Assembly (NCBI RefSeq): GCF_043290135.1
Contig: NC_134710.1
Location: 322,683,017-322,747,016 of the forward strand
Source: Rhipicephalus microplus
Lineage: Eukaryota; Arthropoda; Arachnida; Ixodida; Ixodidae
Direction of reading: 5' to 3'
Length of the DNA stretch: 64,000 nucleotides
Within the stretch, counting starts at the first letter, position 1; each line of letters starts with the position of its first letter. The notes beneath the pieces were generated by a model. It did no database searches. It worked only from the letters and a program-made list of their open reading frames with translations, and had not been told where the DNA came from. The position numbers and the translations under genes are program-made. This document shows, piece after piece, positions 11,560-22,767 of the stretch.

Positions 11560-11940
11560 CTAATGACCAGGTGGTAGCTTGGTATCTTCCGCAGCGAGCA
11601 AGCGAACGGGCTTGTCATCCGCATAAAGGGCATAGTCAGTTTGCATCATATGAACAACATTTTTTTGACAGCAGATGGAAGCGTTTGCCGTAGATAGAAA
11701 ATCCCAGCCTAATAAAAGCTGGTGGGCACACGAACTCAGCACGGCTAATTGCACAAAATAGAGAAGACCAGCTATGAAAACACGAGCGGTGCACATAGCG
11801 GCGGGTCTAATGGCGTCCCCTTGAGCAGCGAGCAGTGTAGGTTCACCATAAGAGGTGGTGACTTCGCAGACGTGAGCACAAGGAACGATCAATCACAGAC
11901 AAACAAGCACCAGTGTCTATTAAAGCGTCCACGTACACAC
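11560..11940 (-). pseudogene. E1 aspartic protease, frameshifted
   Basis: Minus-strand translation around 11935-11900 gives ALIDTGACLSVIDRSL, with the DTGA active-site motif of retropepsins. The body of the domain is in a different frame, 11892-11560, with LLLGWDFLSTANASI (the hydrophobic-hydrophobic-G motif before the second half). A frameshift near 11890 separates the active site from the rest. The protease would have cut the Gag-Pol polyprotein. Confidence 0.8.
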
Positions 11941-12031
11941 CTTCTGTTAAAACATATATCGTAATATATGGACGCATTGGAGGAATTTCTGTCTTCGCTT
12001 GATGCAGCTTTTCTTCCAAAAGCTGCAGAGG

Positions 12032-13270
12032 TTAGTTTTCCGGGCGTTGGTTGGTGAATTGCGAGACAGGTCGCATTGGAGACGTGGAGTGGCAGAGGGG
12101 TGATGGTGAGCGGCGTCTAGTAGAGCGGCAAGAAGTGGTTGGCTCAGATGTCGCAGTTGGAGACGGTGAGCGACGTAGCGGCGGATCATAAGGACGACGT
12201 TGGAAAACGTACCAGCTTGTCCCATCATCCCGTCCGTAGGTGTCGAATCCACGACGCTCGTCCTGCTGACGCTTCCGACAGAAACGTGCAAAAAGGCCCC
12301 GATAGCCGCAGTAGTAACAGATCGGATGAGGCGGCCGCCATGGTGGATGAAAGGATTGGCTAGGCGCAATCTGAGTTAATGAAGCCAGTGGGACAGGCGT
12401 CGAGTGTGCGGGCATCGGTTGTACGACGGCTGGGAGCCAGCGAGGACTTGCGCGTACGTTGGCTGGAGTCGAGGTATAGGAGAGTCTACATACGCTGGCC
12501 CGGTCATGGACGCCAACTCCTCTTTGATAACGTCGTGCAAAACAGTGTAGGAGGGAGGAGGTGGACTCGGCGTCATTGAGAGGCCAAAAGATTGCAGCTC
12601 TTTTCGTATAATCGCCCGGATCATGACACACAATGAGGTATCAGTCGTGGTGGTGTTTTCAGCGCTGTCCGGCGGTAACCATTGGGACTCAAGTTTCTCC
12701 AGGCGTTGGCACGTGGCAACAACGTCAGTGACTGTGGTCGGGTTTTGTATGACCAAGGCATTGAACACAACCGTGCCGATCCCTTTCAATAGATGATGAT
12801 CTCTCTCTGATTCAGACATGGACGTGCTGAAACGGTGACAGAGAGCAAGCACATCCTCTAGGTATGATGTGTAAGACTCACCGCATTGTTGCTTGCGAGC
12901 ATCCAGTGTCTTGTTAGCGAGAGCTGAACGAACCACCGGGGTGCCGATAATTTGGCGAAGCTGTTGCTTGAAACGTGTGCAGTCCGTGATGTCCGTGTCA
13001 TAATTGAAAAATCATGTTTTCGCTACGCCTGTCAGATAGAAAGAAACACGGCGAAGCTTGGTATGATCATCCCAGTGGTTAGTGGAACTCACTTGATTGA
13101 ACTGGTCTAACCAATCCTTCACATCTTCACCTCGAAGTCCGGCGAACGTGGGCGGCTCACGCTGGTGCGCGGTGATAATTCACGATGCATAGGCCGCGGT
13201 AGCCGGGGCCGTGGAGGTAGACGCAGAAGCGCCGATTGGCTCGTCCTGAGGCATGTTACCGGACACCTGG
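12032..13270 (-). pseudogene. E1 gag (capsid and nucleocapsid)
   Basis: Read on the minus strand, the capsid part starts near 13270 with PPTFAGLRGEDVKDWLDQF, continues through LRRVSFYLTGVAKT, is interrupted by one TGA stop near 13016, and resumes as the 186-codon frame 12936-12376 (SYTSYLEDVLALC, HLLKGIGTVVFNALV). The nucleocapsid lies in frame 12631-12032 with CYYCGYRGLFARFC, a zinc knuckle in which the histidine is replaced by leucine. Gag assembles the virus-like particle and binds the RNA. A stop, a frameshift between capsid and knuckle, and the missing histidine make it non-functional. Confidence 0.85.
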
Positions 13271-13354
13271 CACAAACGACGACCTGAGTGGAGCTCCAGG
13301 AGGCAGAGCGGGCTGGGAGAAGACGGAAGATCGCAGAGAACACTCCACCACTAG

Positions 13355-13520
13355 TGATGTAATGGTGAAGGCAACCTTTATTAGGCCCAGAAGACGCGAT
13401 GAAGCGACCACACCCAAGGCACAGAACTCAGGCAACCCAAGTCCCCACAGCAGATGAAGATAACGACCACTTTTGATGATGAACATGTGTAAAGATAGTA
13501 GATGTGCTTAGTGAATGACT

Positions 13521-13523
<3 letters not shown>
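13355..13523 (-). repeat. E1 5' LTR
   Basis: It matches 8261-8431 end to end, including the terminal CTACA. On its inner side the minus strand reads TAGTGGTGGAGTG, a candidate tRNA primer-binding site starting at TGG. Confidence 0.88.

Positions 13524-13573
<50 letters not shown>
13524..13573. repeat. (TA)n microsatellite between E1 and E2
   Basis: About 50 bp of TA dinucleotides form the only spacer between the 5' LTR of E1 and the 5' LTR of E2. Confidence 0.95.
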
Positions 13574-13576
<3 letters not shown>

Positions 13577-13739
13577 AATGGGTAATGAATAAGTAGTGGG
13601 TCATGCAAAGCTCGGCAACCACATCGGCAGTGCTAAGCATGAGACGCTCGGCTCGGACGTTGTGGCTGCTTTTGCTGGCTAGGCCTACGATCCTACCTGG
13701 TCTTAAATAACAGTTCTTGTTGCCAAAGTTGTTTACTAT
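13574..13739 (+). repeat. E2 5' LTR
   Basis: The segment from TGTAATGGG to GTTTACTA matches 18120-18274 apart from an insertion-like difference near the start. The 3' edge is placed by the primer-binding candidate and may be off by several bases. Confidence 0.83.
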
Positions 13740-13740
13740 A

Positions 13741-13760
13741 TTGGGTGGAGATGCTGGGTC
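13741..13760 (+). other. E2 primer-binding site candidate
   Basis: TGGGTGGAGATGCTGGG follows the 5' LTR. It shares the TGG-TGGAG start with the E1 candidate, which suggests the same primer tRNA. The tRNA is not identified. Confidence 0.5.
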
Positions 13761-13779
13761 TCCTCTAAACTCTGGAGTT

Positions 13780-14357
13780 ATGAAGCCCCGGACTCGACCT
13801 GCCACCATGACCACTACATCTGCCACAAGCCCTCCACTTATGGCTCCCCAGGCCATCGTGTGCTCCGGCGTGGTCCGTCAGCAGGATCCTCCCATACTCA
13901 GCGGCACTGACGATTTCGGATGCTGATTTTAAAAAGCCCTGCTTCTGTCGCCCAAGTTACCGCGCTCTGCCAAAGCTATGATGAGCTTCGCCGGCAACGT
14001 CTCTTCACCTACTGTGCTGTCCCACATCAAGAATCGATGTCCGCCTTAACTACGTCGCGAGATCCCGTCCTCCTTTCACAAATCAAAGATTTATGCGCGA
14101 AGAAGTTGACCGCCAGCTCTCGCTCATCTCTGGCCTACCGGAGCGCAGTGTGCCGCTTAGTCGTACACTATGGACTATTATGCAAGACCAAGTATCTGAG
14201 GGCCTTCCTCCGCAGATGGTGCCACCAGTCAATGTACCATTGACATACGCCGAAGCACCAGCACGACCTCGACCACAGACGTTCCGAGTGCCGCCTCCAC
14301 TGCCTGCTCTTTTTTTTCACCCAGCCGCCATGACCTCCAGTCCACCGAGTCCCTAAT
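13780..14357 (+). pseudogene. E2 gag remnant lacking most of the capsid
   Basis: The N-terminal piece (to 13926) ends at PPILSGTDDFG. The next piece (13920-14243 and, in another frame, 14093-14356) begins with ASVAQVTALCQSYDELRRQR and carries EEVDRQLSLISGLP, which belong to the C-terminal half of tick gypsy Gag proteins. About 150-200 codons of capsid core expected between these pieces are missing, so an internal deletion near 13915-13950 is likely. Frames also shift around 14090. The protein could not assemble particles. Confidence 0.7.
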
Positions 14358-14387
14358 CCATGGTGCACTGCCGACAACCAACCGATC

Positions 14388-14429
14388 TGCTTTTCGTGTG
14401 GTCTACCCGGACACGTCGTACGTCTTTGC
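14388..14429 (+). pseudogene. E2 nucleocapsid zinc knuckle (intact motif)
   Basis: Translation gives CFSCGLPGHVVRLC, a complete C-X2-C-X4-H-X4-C knuckle followed by arginines. It is the RNA-binding end of Gag. The motif itself is unmutated, unlike those of E1 and E3. Confidence 0.85.
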
Positions 14430-14639
14430 CGCCGCCGCTCACTCCACTCACGTGAAAACCCATGTTCATATGAGTACGACCACATGTTTCCCTACACTCC
14501 AGACCCCGAATCGCACCCTCCTCGACCAAGCAACCGACCAGCTTCTGATCGCCGATCTCTTTCTCCACGTCGTCACTCGCCCTCCCCAATGCGCCGACGC
14601 TACCCTACAATCGACGCGGCAAACTAAATGACGCAGTTA

Positions 14640-15060
14640 CCGAGACAAGAACTGCGTCCTCGTCCCAAAGCACTAGGCCTCTTCGTTCGCCGCCGGGTAT
14701 AATTAATGCCATTCTTGAAGTTGTGCCAATACTTGTGCTTATTGATACTGGTGCCGTCATTTCTGTCATCGCCGAAAAAGTTTGCCGATCAATTCGAAAA
14801 GTGACAACGCCTTACTGGACTTCGTGTCTTCATACTGACACTGCACAGCCTGTGCAGCCTGTGACCGCGTGTACCGCCAGACGTCTAATTCAAGGAGTGC
14901 CCTACACCGTGCAGTTCGTAGTATTCCCGCACTGTTCTCACGATATCATTTTAGGTAGATATTTTCTCTCCCATCACCAAGCCGTCATTGATATCGCCCG
15001 CGCCGAAGTCGTCTTTATGCTCTACCTACAGACGATCGCCCTTCCTACGCGAAGCTGGTC
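14640..15060 (+). pseudogene. E2 aspartic protease
   Basis: The frame beginning 14723 reads PILVLIDTGAVISVI, with the retropepsin DTGA active site, and later SHDIILGRYFLSHHQAVIDI, the conserved hydrophobic-G segment. Both halves are in one frame here, so the domain is locally intact to about 15060. It would process Gag-Pol. After that the frame becomes Leu/Ser-rich nonsense, and the correct frame resumes at 15229, so a frameshift lies between 15060 and 15229. Confidence 0.85.
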
Positions 15061-15228
15061 ATTAGTGACGACACCCCGATCCCTCCGCGTGCTACTGTCT
15101 TCGCACCTGTGTCTTGATCCGCCGTCGTCGACGCTACCGCATTCTTTACACCTTCCGCTGCTTTCGTTCATCGCCACCTATCACCGCTCCCAACCGCTCT
15201 CCTTACTCCTCAAGGGGGTGCAACCAAC

Positions 15229-16194
15229 GTGCTTGTGGAGAATCCGTTCCCATTCACGATTACACTGCTTCGGGGTGAATGTATTGGCTCAATAGAATCA
15301 TTCGAAACCATCGCTTCACTTGACGTTCCTGATGGATCATCGGTTGTCAGCGCCCTCTCCTGTAGTTCCGTGAATGGCCCTTCCACTGCGGACATTTTCA
15401 ACTGTGTCATCGACGAAGGCCTAAACCCACAACAGAGGTGTGAGCTTTTGAGCCTCCTTGACCAGTTTCGGCCAACTTTTGGCAGTCACAGCGCTACCTT
15501 AGCTCGAACAGCTACTGTATGCCACCAGATCGACACAGGGAATCACCCACCACTACGACTGCGAACATACCGAGCTTAGAGGACTGAACGCCGTGTCACC
15601 GATGAACAAGTAGGGGACTTGCTAAAGCGCGGCGTCGTTCAACTACCAAACAGTCCTTGGGTGTCGCCGGTTGTTTGAGTTTAAAAGAAGGATGGCACGA
15701 TAAGCTTTTGCGTAGATTATCGTCGTCTAAACAAAATAACAAGAAAGTGTGTTTACCCTTTGTCTCAGATCAATGACGCCCTCGGCTTTTTACAAGGCGC
15801 AGAGTTCTTTTCTTCCCTTGATCTACGCTTTGGGTATTGGCAAGTACCCATGAATCCCGATGATAGGCCAAAAACTGCCTTTGTTACACAAGACAGTTTA
15901 TACGAATTTAACGTGATGCCATTTAGCTTATGCAATGCGCCGGCCACATTTGAGCGCATGATGGACACTATCCTACGAGGTCTCAAATGAAACACGTGTT
16001 TGTGCTACTTAGATGATGTGGTCGTATTCTCACCCGATTTTCCCACGCACCTTCGTCACTTGGAACAGTTTCTACGCTGCCTCTCTGCAGCCGGCCTCCA
16101 ACTAAACTTGAAGAAGTGCCACTTTGAAGCACGCAAGCTGACCATTCTCGGACATGTCGTGTCGAAGGATGGAATTCTTCCTGACCCCACTTAG
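15229..16194 (+). pseudogene. E2 connector and reverse transcriptase with stop codons
   Basis: One frame runs from the connector (NPFPFTITLLRGECIGSIE) through RT. It is interrupted by stops near 15577, at 15677 and just after it, and near 15988, and it ends at a stop at 16192. Visible RT blocks: FCVDYRRLNKITRK, SSLDLRFGYWQVPM, KTAFVTQDSLYEFNVMPF, NAPATFERMMDTIL, then CYLDDVVVFSPDF with the catalytic YLDD, and KLTILGHVVSKDGI. Catalytic aspartates survive but the stops abolish activity. Confidence 0.92.
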
Positions 16195-17180
16195 GTACGT
16201 GCTGTATGGGATTCGTATGGGATTTCACCTCTTTCATGGTACCTCTGACAGACCTAATTCAGGGAGACCGCAATCTATCTGCGTGGTCTCCAGCCTGCGA
16301 CGGTGCCTTAGCGAGGCTCCGTGAACTGCTTACAACACCACCCATACGGCGTCATTCCATTCAAGCGCTCCCACAGAAATCCACACCGATGCTAGCAGTG
16401 TCGGTCTTGGAGCTGTACTCGCCCAACGAAAGCCTGGTTACCAAGGATATCTTGCTGCGTACGCGAGCCGCATTCTTACAAGAACAGAAGCAAATTATTC
16501 GGTAACTGAGAAAGAATGCCTAGCAATCATCTGGGCCAATACAAAATTTCGGCCTTATATGTATGGCCGCCCTTTCAATGTTGTTACCGACAAACACGTG
16601 CTCTGCTGGTTATCCTCTCTCAAGGATCCCTCCGGACGCTTGGAACGATTTGCTTTATGGCTCCAAGAGTACGACATTCGGGTCATTTATCGCTCGGGCC
16701 AGAAGCACGCCGATGCCGATGCTCTTTCACATTCGCCTGTTTCTACTAATACTGCGAGTGTCTCTATCCAAGACAACTTACTTTCACTATCAGGACCCAT
16801 CGACATGGCTGCGGAGCAGCGCAAAGATTCGTGGATTGCGTCTCTGATAGACTACTTATCTGAAACACTTGCCCACCCGCCATCTCGAGCGCTACACCGA
16901 CAAGCCTCTCACTTCGCCATCCATAATGGAATACTTTATCGCCGCAACTACCACCCCGACGGCCGCAAATGGCTACTCGTCATACCCAGGCATCTCCGTT
17001 GCAGCATATGTGCTGATTTTCATGCCGATCCACAGTGTGCACACGCCAGTTTGTTTAAAACCTACGCCAGGCTACGTTTTCGGTTTAATTTACGCGGCAT
17101 GTACACATTCGTTCAAAGTACATTCAATCTTGCACTGAGTGCCAACGCTGCAAGAACGATCCTAGCCATCCTACTGCAAC
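16195..17180 (+). pseudogene. E2 RNase H and integrase zinc-binding region
   Basis: The first RNase H aspartate is in [15 protein letters not shown] near 16384-16430. The remainder is in frame 16559-17284, with [15 protein letters not shown] and [10 protein letters not shown], and lies downstream of a frameshift. From about 16900 the frame covers the linker and the HHCC zinc domain of integrase ([22 protein letters not shown]), which decays before its cysteines. The domains would degrade template RNA and help position integrase. Confidence 0.85.
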
Positions 17181-17181
17181 A

Positions 17182-18118
17182 ATGCAGCCGTTATCGTGCC
17201 CAGTGCGACCCTTCAACTGGGTTGGAATGGACCTTTATAGTCCTCTGCTATATACATCAGCTGGGAATCGCTGGATTATTGTAGCGATCGATCATCTCAC
17301 GAGATATGCAGAAACGGCACCTCTATCACCTCTACCAGTGATGTTGTGTCTTTGCTGCTGCAACGTTTTGTTCTGGGTCACGGTGCTCCCCGCGAACTTT
17401 TGAGTGACCGAGGCCGCGTCTTTGTCGCGGATGTTAATCAAGAACTTCTTGCCGAATGCCATGTGATTCACCGCTCTACTACTGCATATCGCCCACAAAC
17501 AAACGGCTTGACCGAAGGTTTCAACCACAGACTTGGTGACATGATTTTATGTATGTCGCCTGCGACCACACCAACTGGGATCTTGTCCTTCCCTACGTAA
17601 CGTGCGCTTACAACACGGCACCTCAAGCGACGACAGGCTTTTCTCCCTTTTTCTTACTCTATGGTCGAGAGCCATCATCTCCAATCGACACCGCTCTCCC
17701 CTACCGACCCGACTCATCTGAAGGCACACTCGTTTCCGAAGTCACTCGGTATGCAGAAGATAGTCGGCAATTAGCTCGCACCCTTACAACACAAGAACAA
17801 GGGCTACAGAAATTTTGTCGCGTTGATGGACGCCACCACTACCAGTTTACGCCCAACTCTATTTTTTGGCTGTGAGTGCCTCCCACTGCGACTCCTAGCA
17901 CCTCTACAAAGTTCGTCAGCAGCTACCATGGAACTTATCGCGCCATAAGCAAACTTCCGCTGTCAACTACCTCATTGAACCCCTCACGGCCACTGCAGAC
18001 CTGCGTCGCCGAGGCCGCGAAATCATACACGTGGATCGTCTCAAACCGTATCAAGAACCACTTGTACTTACGACACTTTAGAAGAGCTACTTGGCTCCCT
18101 CTTCAGCGAGGGGGAAAT
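17182..18118 (+). pseudogene. E2 integrase core and C-terminus, three frames
   Basis: The catalytic D-D-E residues are all visible but spread over different frames: [13 protein letters not shown] (17182-17403), ELLSDRGRVFVADV (17346-17600) and PQTNGLTEGFNHRL (same frame). The continuation CDHTNWDLVLPYVTCAYN and TGFSPFFLLYGREP is in 17549-17875, and the C-terminal part ends in a third frame near VSNRIKNH. Multiple frameshifts inactivate the enzyme. The order fits the end of a gypsy pol gene just before the polypurine tract. Confidence 0.88.
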
Positions 18119-18119
18119 A
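18107..18119 (+). other. E2 polypurine tract
   Basis: GAGGGGGAAATA lies immediately upstream of the 3' LTR, the position where second-strand synthesis is primed. Confidence 0.65.
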
Positions 18120-19252
<1,133 letters not shown>

Positions 19253-19319
19253 TAACCCAGAAAAAAATCCGGTGCGCGCAATTGAACGTCCGATCTTTAG
19301 TTCATGAGCAGGTGGTGTA

Positions 19320-19351
19320 AGCAACTGAGCCTCGAAAGAGGCTCAGTTGCT
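19320..19351. other. Perfect 14-bp inverted repeat with GAAA loop
   Basis: AGCAACTGAGCCTC (19320-19333), loop GAAA (19334-19337), and the exact reverse complement GAGGCTCAGTTGCT (19338-19351). The arms pair without mismatch and the loop is a GNRA tetraloop if transcribed. No neighbouring gene explains it. Confidence 0.9.
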
Positions 19352-20324
19352 AACTTTCTCCATCAACTTTCAAACAGCAATCTATTATTACCTACCACTT
19401 AGCACTGGCGGCGCCTATCTCGGAGGAAATGGCGTCTTTTCAGCACTGTCAACGAGATGGTGCAATGAGCATGCTCGGCATAATGCTCGGCGCCTAGCAC
19501 ATCGCGGTGCGTCGATGCGGGCTCACCACCCACGCGTGCTTTGCTCCGCACAGGGAAGGGGCCTCATCCGCGCACTTATCCTGTGGTGGGTAAAAATAGT
19601 GCGTTCGGGTTTCACCGCAACCATAGTGTTTAGTTGCCAGGCATACAAACATACTTCGCTTGCTTGGCAGGCCCCATTTACAAAAAGAGGGCGCTTTTCG
19701 AACACAGCGAAGTGTCAAATGGGACACTTGTTAGTTCGCGCTCATGTGTTCACCTGTGATTATATTTCGTTCATCGTTTTTCTTTAAACAGCGCTTTGTG
19801 TCGAACTGTAAACGTTGTTAGTCAGCTCTCGTCTTGTGTGTGTTCTTCTCATACGTTATTTGTGCGTGAGCAGTGCGCTACACGTTTCCGTCGGTTCAAA
19901 GTTGTTGCTATCACGTTCAATGCTTCGCCCTTGGGGCAAGACCATGAGTTTTTATTTCCAGAAACGGAAGCCACGGGCGTATTATGGCCACTGCGTGTTA
20001 AATTCCTCATAGCAGTTGTACACTTGTATGCGATTCTGCTTTCGATAATATTTTGGGAACGATTATTATGCTGGAGTAAATGTATGCGCCAGAAAAATTT
20101 GTGTTCATAAAATATGGTTTATCGCTTCCTCACTTTATGCATAGTAAGGTACCTCTTTTTTTCTTGTTGCTATTTATGTTCATACCGCATTGCCCCCCCC
20201 CCTTTCCTTTCACTGGAGAGCATGTGTTTTTTGTCCTATGCCTACCTTTCTCTTATCGCTATATTCCAGAAAGCTGAGTATCCCCTTTTCAGTGAATTCA
20301 ATTCTTTTCGTGGCGCGGGTATAC

Positions 20325-20328
<4 letters not shown>
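19352..20328. other. Region without recognisable gene
   Basis: The longest frame is 19347-19787 (+, 146 codons). It has no recognised domain and its start overlaps the hairpin. GC content is mixed, and I see no tandem repeat or terminal structure. Confidence 0.4.

Positions 20329-20413
<85 letters not shown>
20329..20413. repeat. Compound (TA)n(TG)n microsatellite
   Basis: About 60 bp of TA with one interruption, followed by about 26 bp of TG. It sits just upstream of the right gag-like element. Confidence 0.95.
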
Positions 20414-20417
<4 letters not shown>

Positions 20418-20659
20418 CTGCGTGTGGCGTATGAAGCGATGGTTGGTAGAGGCAGAGAAGGAAGAACTCAAAGTGGAATAAACATGGCGTATGAGCCAGG
20501 CCACGTCGCTCATTCATCATAGCGTCACACGAGTCGGCAGGATGAAGACCTGGCCACCGCTCATCAACCTCACATTATTCACGAAGCCACCGGCAGTACG
20601 CCTCAACTGAATATTGACCACAGAAGATGTGATCTCAGGCGCGTACAGTTACCGGCATC
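20414..20659 (+). other. Leader of right gag-like element
   Basis: It contains GATGGTTGGTAGAGGC and AATAAACATGGCGTATGAG, shared with the minus-strand leader of the left copy (7631-7801). The AATAAA suggests an LTR-like R region. Confidence 0.5.
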
Positions 20660-21565
20660 ATGACAGAACCATCAACTGACCTTCCCATCCCCAAGTACAC
20701 CGGAGCAGTAGACAATGGACCTACACAGGACTTGTTCTACCTGTTCGAGCTCCACGCTACCGCTGCATCATGGTCGGAATGGGAGATGATCACCAACTCC
20801 GCTGACAACATCTCCGGTGAGGCATTTAAGTTTTACCTGACACACATATTCGAAAACGACGAATCAGGGCAAAAAATCAGAAAAGAGATGATTGCCTGTT
20901 TTAACGACTACGACAAGGACTTCCTCATTACCGACCATCTGCACACAACAACACTCAGCCGTCACAATCTACGCTCATTTCTCAAGAAACATAACCTTCC
21001 ACCTGGTTTCTCTTCGCGAAAGCTGGTGTTTTCAAAGTCGTCGCTCCAGCACACGACACGAGACGTTGCTTGCCCACCTAAGGCACTTCATTCGTCTCGC
21101 GTACGTGGTCCACCACCCGGGTTTCCATCACGCGGCTCTTCAAGCGCTCCTGACGCTCTCCGTTTGCCTCATAAGGACGCCGCGTTCATGATAGACGAGC
21201 TGACGCACCGGGAAAATACCCTGTCGAGCCATGCTTCTTCCGCACGGGTTCGTGCATCGCCGTCTGGTGCATACACACTCGACAGTCGAAGCAACACCAA
21301 AGGCTCAGGCGCATTGAACGTCGCACACTGCAATGCTCAAGAGCCTCTCATAGCGAACAGGGTAGACGCTTCTGAAGAACTTTCTACCAACTCTGAAGCA
21401 TTATCTTCATTGCCCGAACTGCATGACAACAGCGCACAGACTACCAACTGCCGACTGGGCGCCACATCAAGTTGTCAAGAAAACCATCGCGATGTTCAAG
21501 AAGGGATCCCCTCGCAATACGTTCCACAGCAACATCACCAACGCCAGCAAAAGCAAGTCCAATAA
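20660..21565 (+). CDS. Gag-like protein of a retroelement (right copy)
   Basis: This 301-codon frame is the longest intact non-repetitive frame in the right flank. Residues ~10-75 contain IPKYTGAVDN, DLFYLFELHATAASWSEW and EAFKFYLTHIFEND, resembling the capsid of LTR-retrotransposon Gag; the left copy matches here. Residues ~120-180 are rich in Pro, Ser and Arg (RGPPPGFPSRGSSSAP), and the C-terminal third is low in structure and Gln-rich. The ATG at 20660 (ATGACAGAACC) was chosen because similarity to the left copy begins right after it. No zinc knuckle is visible. Downstream 21566-22105 carries further Arg-rich coding relics in other frames, so the original protein was probably longer. No pol genes follow: a non-autonomous element or a truncated one. 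Confidence 0.6.
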   Translation: MTEPSTDLPIPKYTGAVDNGPTQDLFYLFELHATAASWSEWEMITNSADNISGEAFKFYLTHIFENDESGQKIRKEMIACFNDYDKDFLITDHLHTTTLSRHNLRSFLKKHNLPPGFSSRKLVFSKSSLQHTTRDVACPPKALHSSRVRGPPPGFPSRGSSSAPDALRLPHKDAAFMIDELTHRENTLSSHASSARVRASPSGAYTLDSRSNTKGSGALNVAHCNAQEPLIANRVDASEELSTNSEALSSLPELHDNSAQTTNCRLGATSSCQENHRDVQEGIPSQYVPQQHHQRQQKQVQ

Positions 21566-22105
21566 TCGCAGACACTCCAACGAATACACCGACAAGGACG
21601 TCGACGCAAAGTAAGCCTCCTAAAACAAAATCAAGACGTCAGGCATCTTCGCATATTGGATCGGCGCCAGAAACGCATTTGGCGCATGAGATCAAGACTG
21701 CGCCTACGATTGCAGCTCCTAAACCACAGAAAACGACGAAAGAGGCGAGAAGGCACCATCTGTACAACGCAGACACCAAGATATCATTCTGATTTCATCA
21801 GCTGCGGCTATCGCACACACAAACTGGAAGCACACCGTCTGTTCCCGCCACGACACACAACTCAACGCCTTCAAAATCCGAACTTCAAATGCTACAGGGA
21901 CTCCCACTCTTGTCCGTTCCTCGCGAGATCTCAACCCATGTCACCACCAGAGCAGATCTCCAGGGTGTGGTTATGCCATCCAGAACACAAAAGTCAGCCT
22001 CGCCCACCAGAACTCCTGCGTTAACCGGACTGCTGCACTCTCCACAGAAGTCTTTGAAAGTTAACCGAACTCCTCTGGAGCATAGAACCAATTGTGAATT
22101 CTGAC
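21566..22105 (+). pseudogene. Downstream basic region of right gag-like element
   Basis: The frame 21656-22024 (122 codons) is Arg/Lys-rich (RLQLLNHRKRRKRREG) and includes HRLFPPRHTTQRLQ, which resembles ARRLHPPRRKMRRL in the left copy. It probably continues the gag-like protein after a frameshift near 21560. A basic tail would fit nucleic-acid binding. Confidence 0.5.
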
Positions 22106-22185
22106 ATTTGTGACTTTTTAACCTCTTCTTGTTTACTTTTTCTTTTTAATAATTCATGTATCGGTCGGGGAAAGGGGGAATTGTG

Positions 22186-22188
<3 letters not shown>
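22106..22188. other. Short AT-rich spacer
   Basis: Pyrimidine-rich AT sequence after the gag-like element; possibly its 3' UTR. No terminal repeat is recognised. Confidence 0.3.

Positions 22189-22227
<39 letters not shown>
22189..22227. repeat. (TA)n microsatellite
   Basis: About 39 bp of TA dinucleotides. Confidence 0.93.
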
Positions 22228-22229
<2 letters not shown>

Positions 22230-22767
22230 CGCGTGTAAGCTTGATTTTACTCGGCTTCAACTCTTGTGTTTTGTTTGTGTATTCAGCACACACACACTGG
22301 CATGCACACACTTATACGCACGTGCGCATGCATTTGGTCGTGTGTGTATCTGTTTGAATTTGAAATATATACATGTACTATCTCGGGGAAACAATGGTGG
22401 CTAATAGCAACCACTAAATATCGTCCATAGAAACTTCAAGAAGAAGAGAGTGTGACCAGCACGCAGACAACGTGGGCAGAGAGATTCGCATGTTCGAAAG
22501 AGCCACTGAAGCTCGTCTTCACACGACACGTGTTGAAATATTCAGGGATACCTATTTTAGGTGACCCCCTAGTTGCTACCGAAGAACGAGTCGTTGGGAC
22601 ACGCTCGTCGAGCAGGTGTGGCTTACGGGTTCTTTTTCGGAATGAAACTATCCTCAGAAAGCACGCTTCTGCACACACCACAGCCTCTTCGCTTTCTCAG
22701 TCTTTCAGCAAAACCGTTATGCTAAGAATCGCCAAAAGAGAAAAAAGAAGGCTTCTAAAAATGAGTG
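22228..22767. other. Flank of the satellite, no supported gene
   Basis: Contains a short (CA)n-like patch near 22285-22320 and a 125-codon plus frame from 22452 without recognised motif. Similarity to the satellite cap module begins at about 22768, inside that frame, so the frame is not a conserved unit. Confidence 0.4.

Larger units (their letters stand above)
8261..13523 (-). mobile_element. E1: full-length, decayed Ty3/gypsy LTR retrotransposon
   Basis: The element has two LTRs of about 170 bp, a poly-C tract (polypurine tract on the minus strand) at the 3' LTR, a TGGTGGAG primer-binding candidate at the 5' LTR, and in minus-strand order gag, protease, reverse transcriptase, RNase H, integrase. 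This order is that of Ty3/gypsy. Frames are broken in several places, so the copy is dead. It is embedded in (TA)n on both sides; flanking bases are TA-rich and no unambiguous target duplication can be read. The LTRs differ by roughly a dozen substitutions and a 2-bp indel by eye, so it is not recent. Confidence 0.93.

Noticed and set aside
19347..19787. 146-codon ORF as a host gene
   Set aside because: Its start lies next to the hairpin, there is no domain or supporting codon signal, and a reverse-strand frame of similar quality overlaps.
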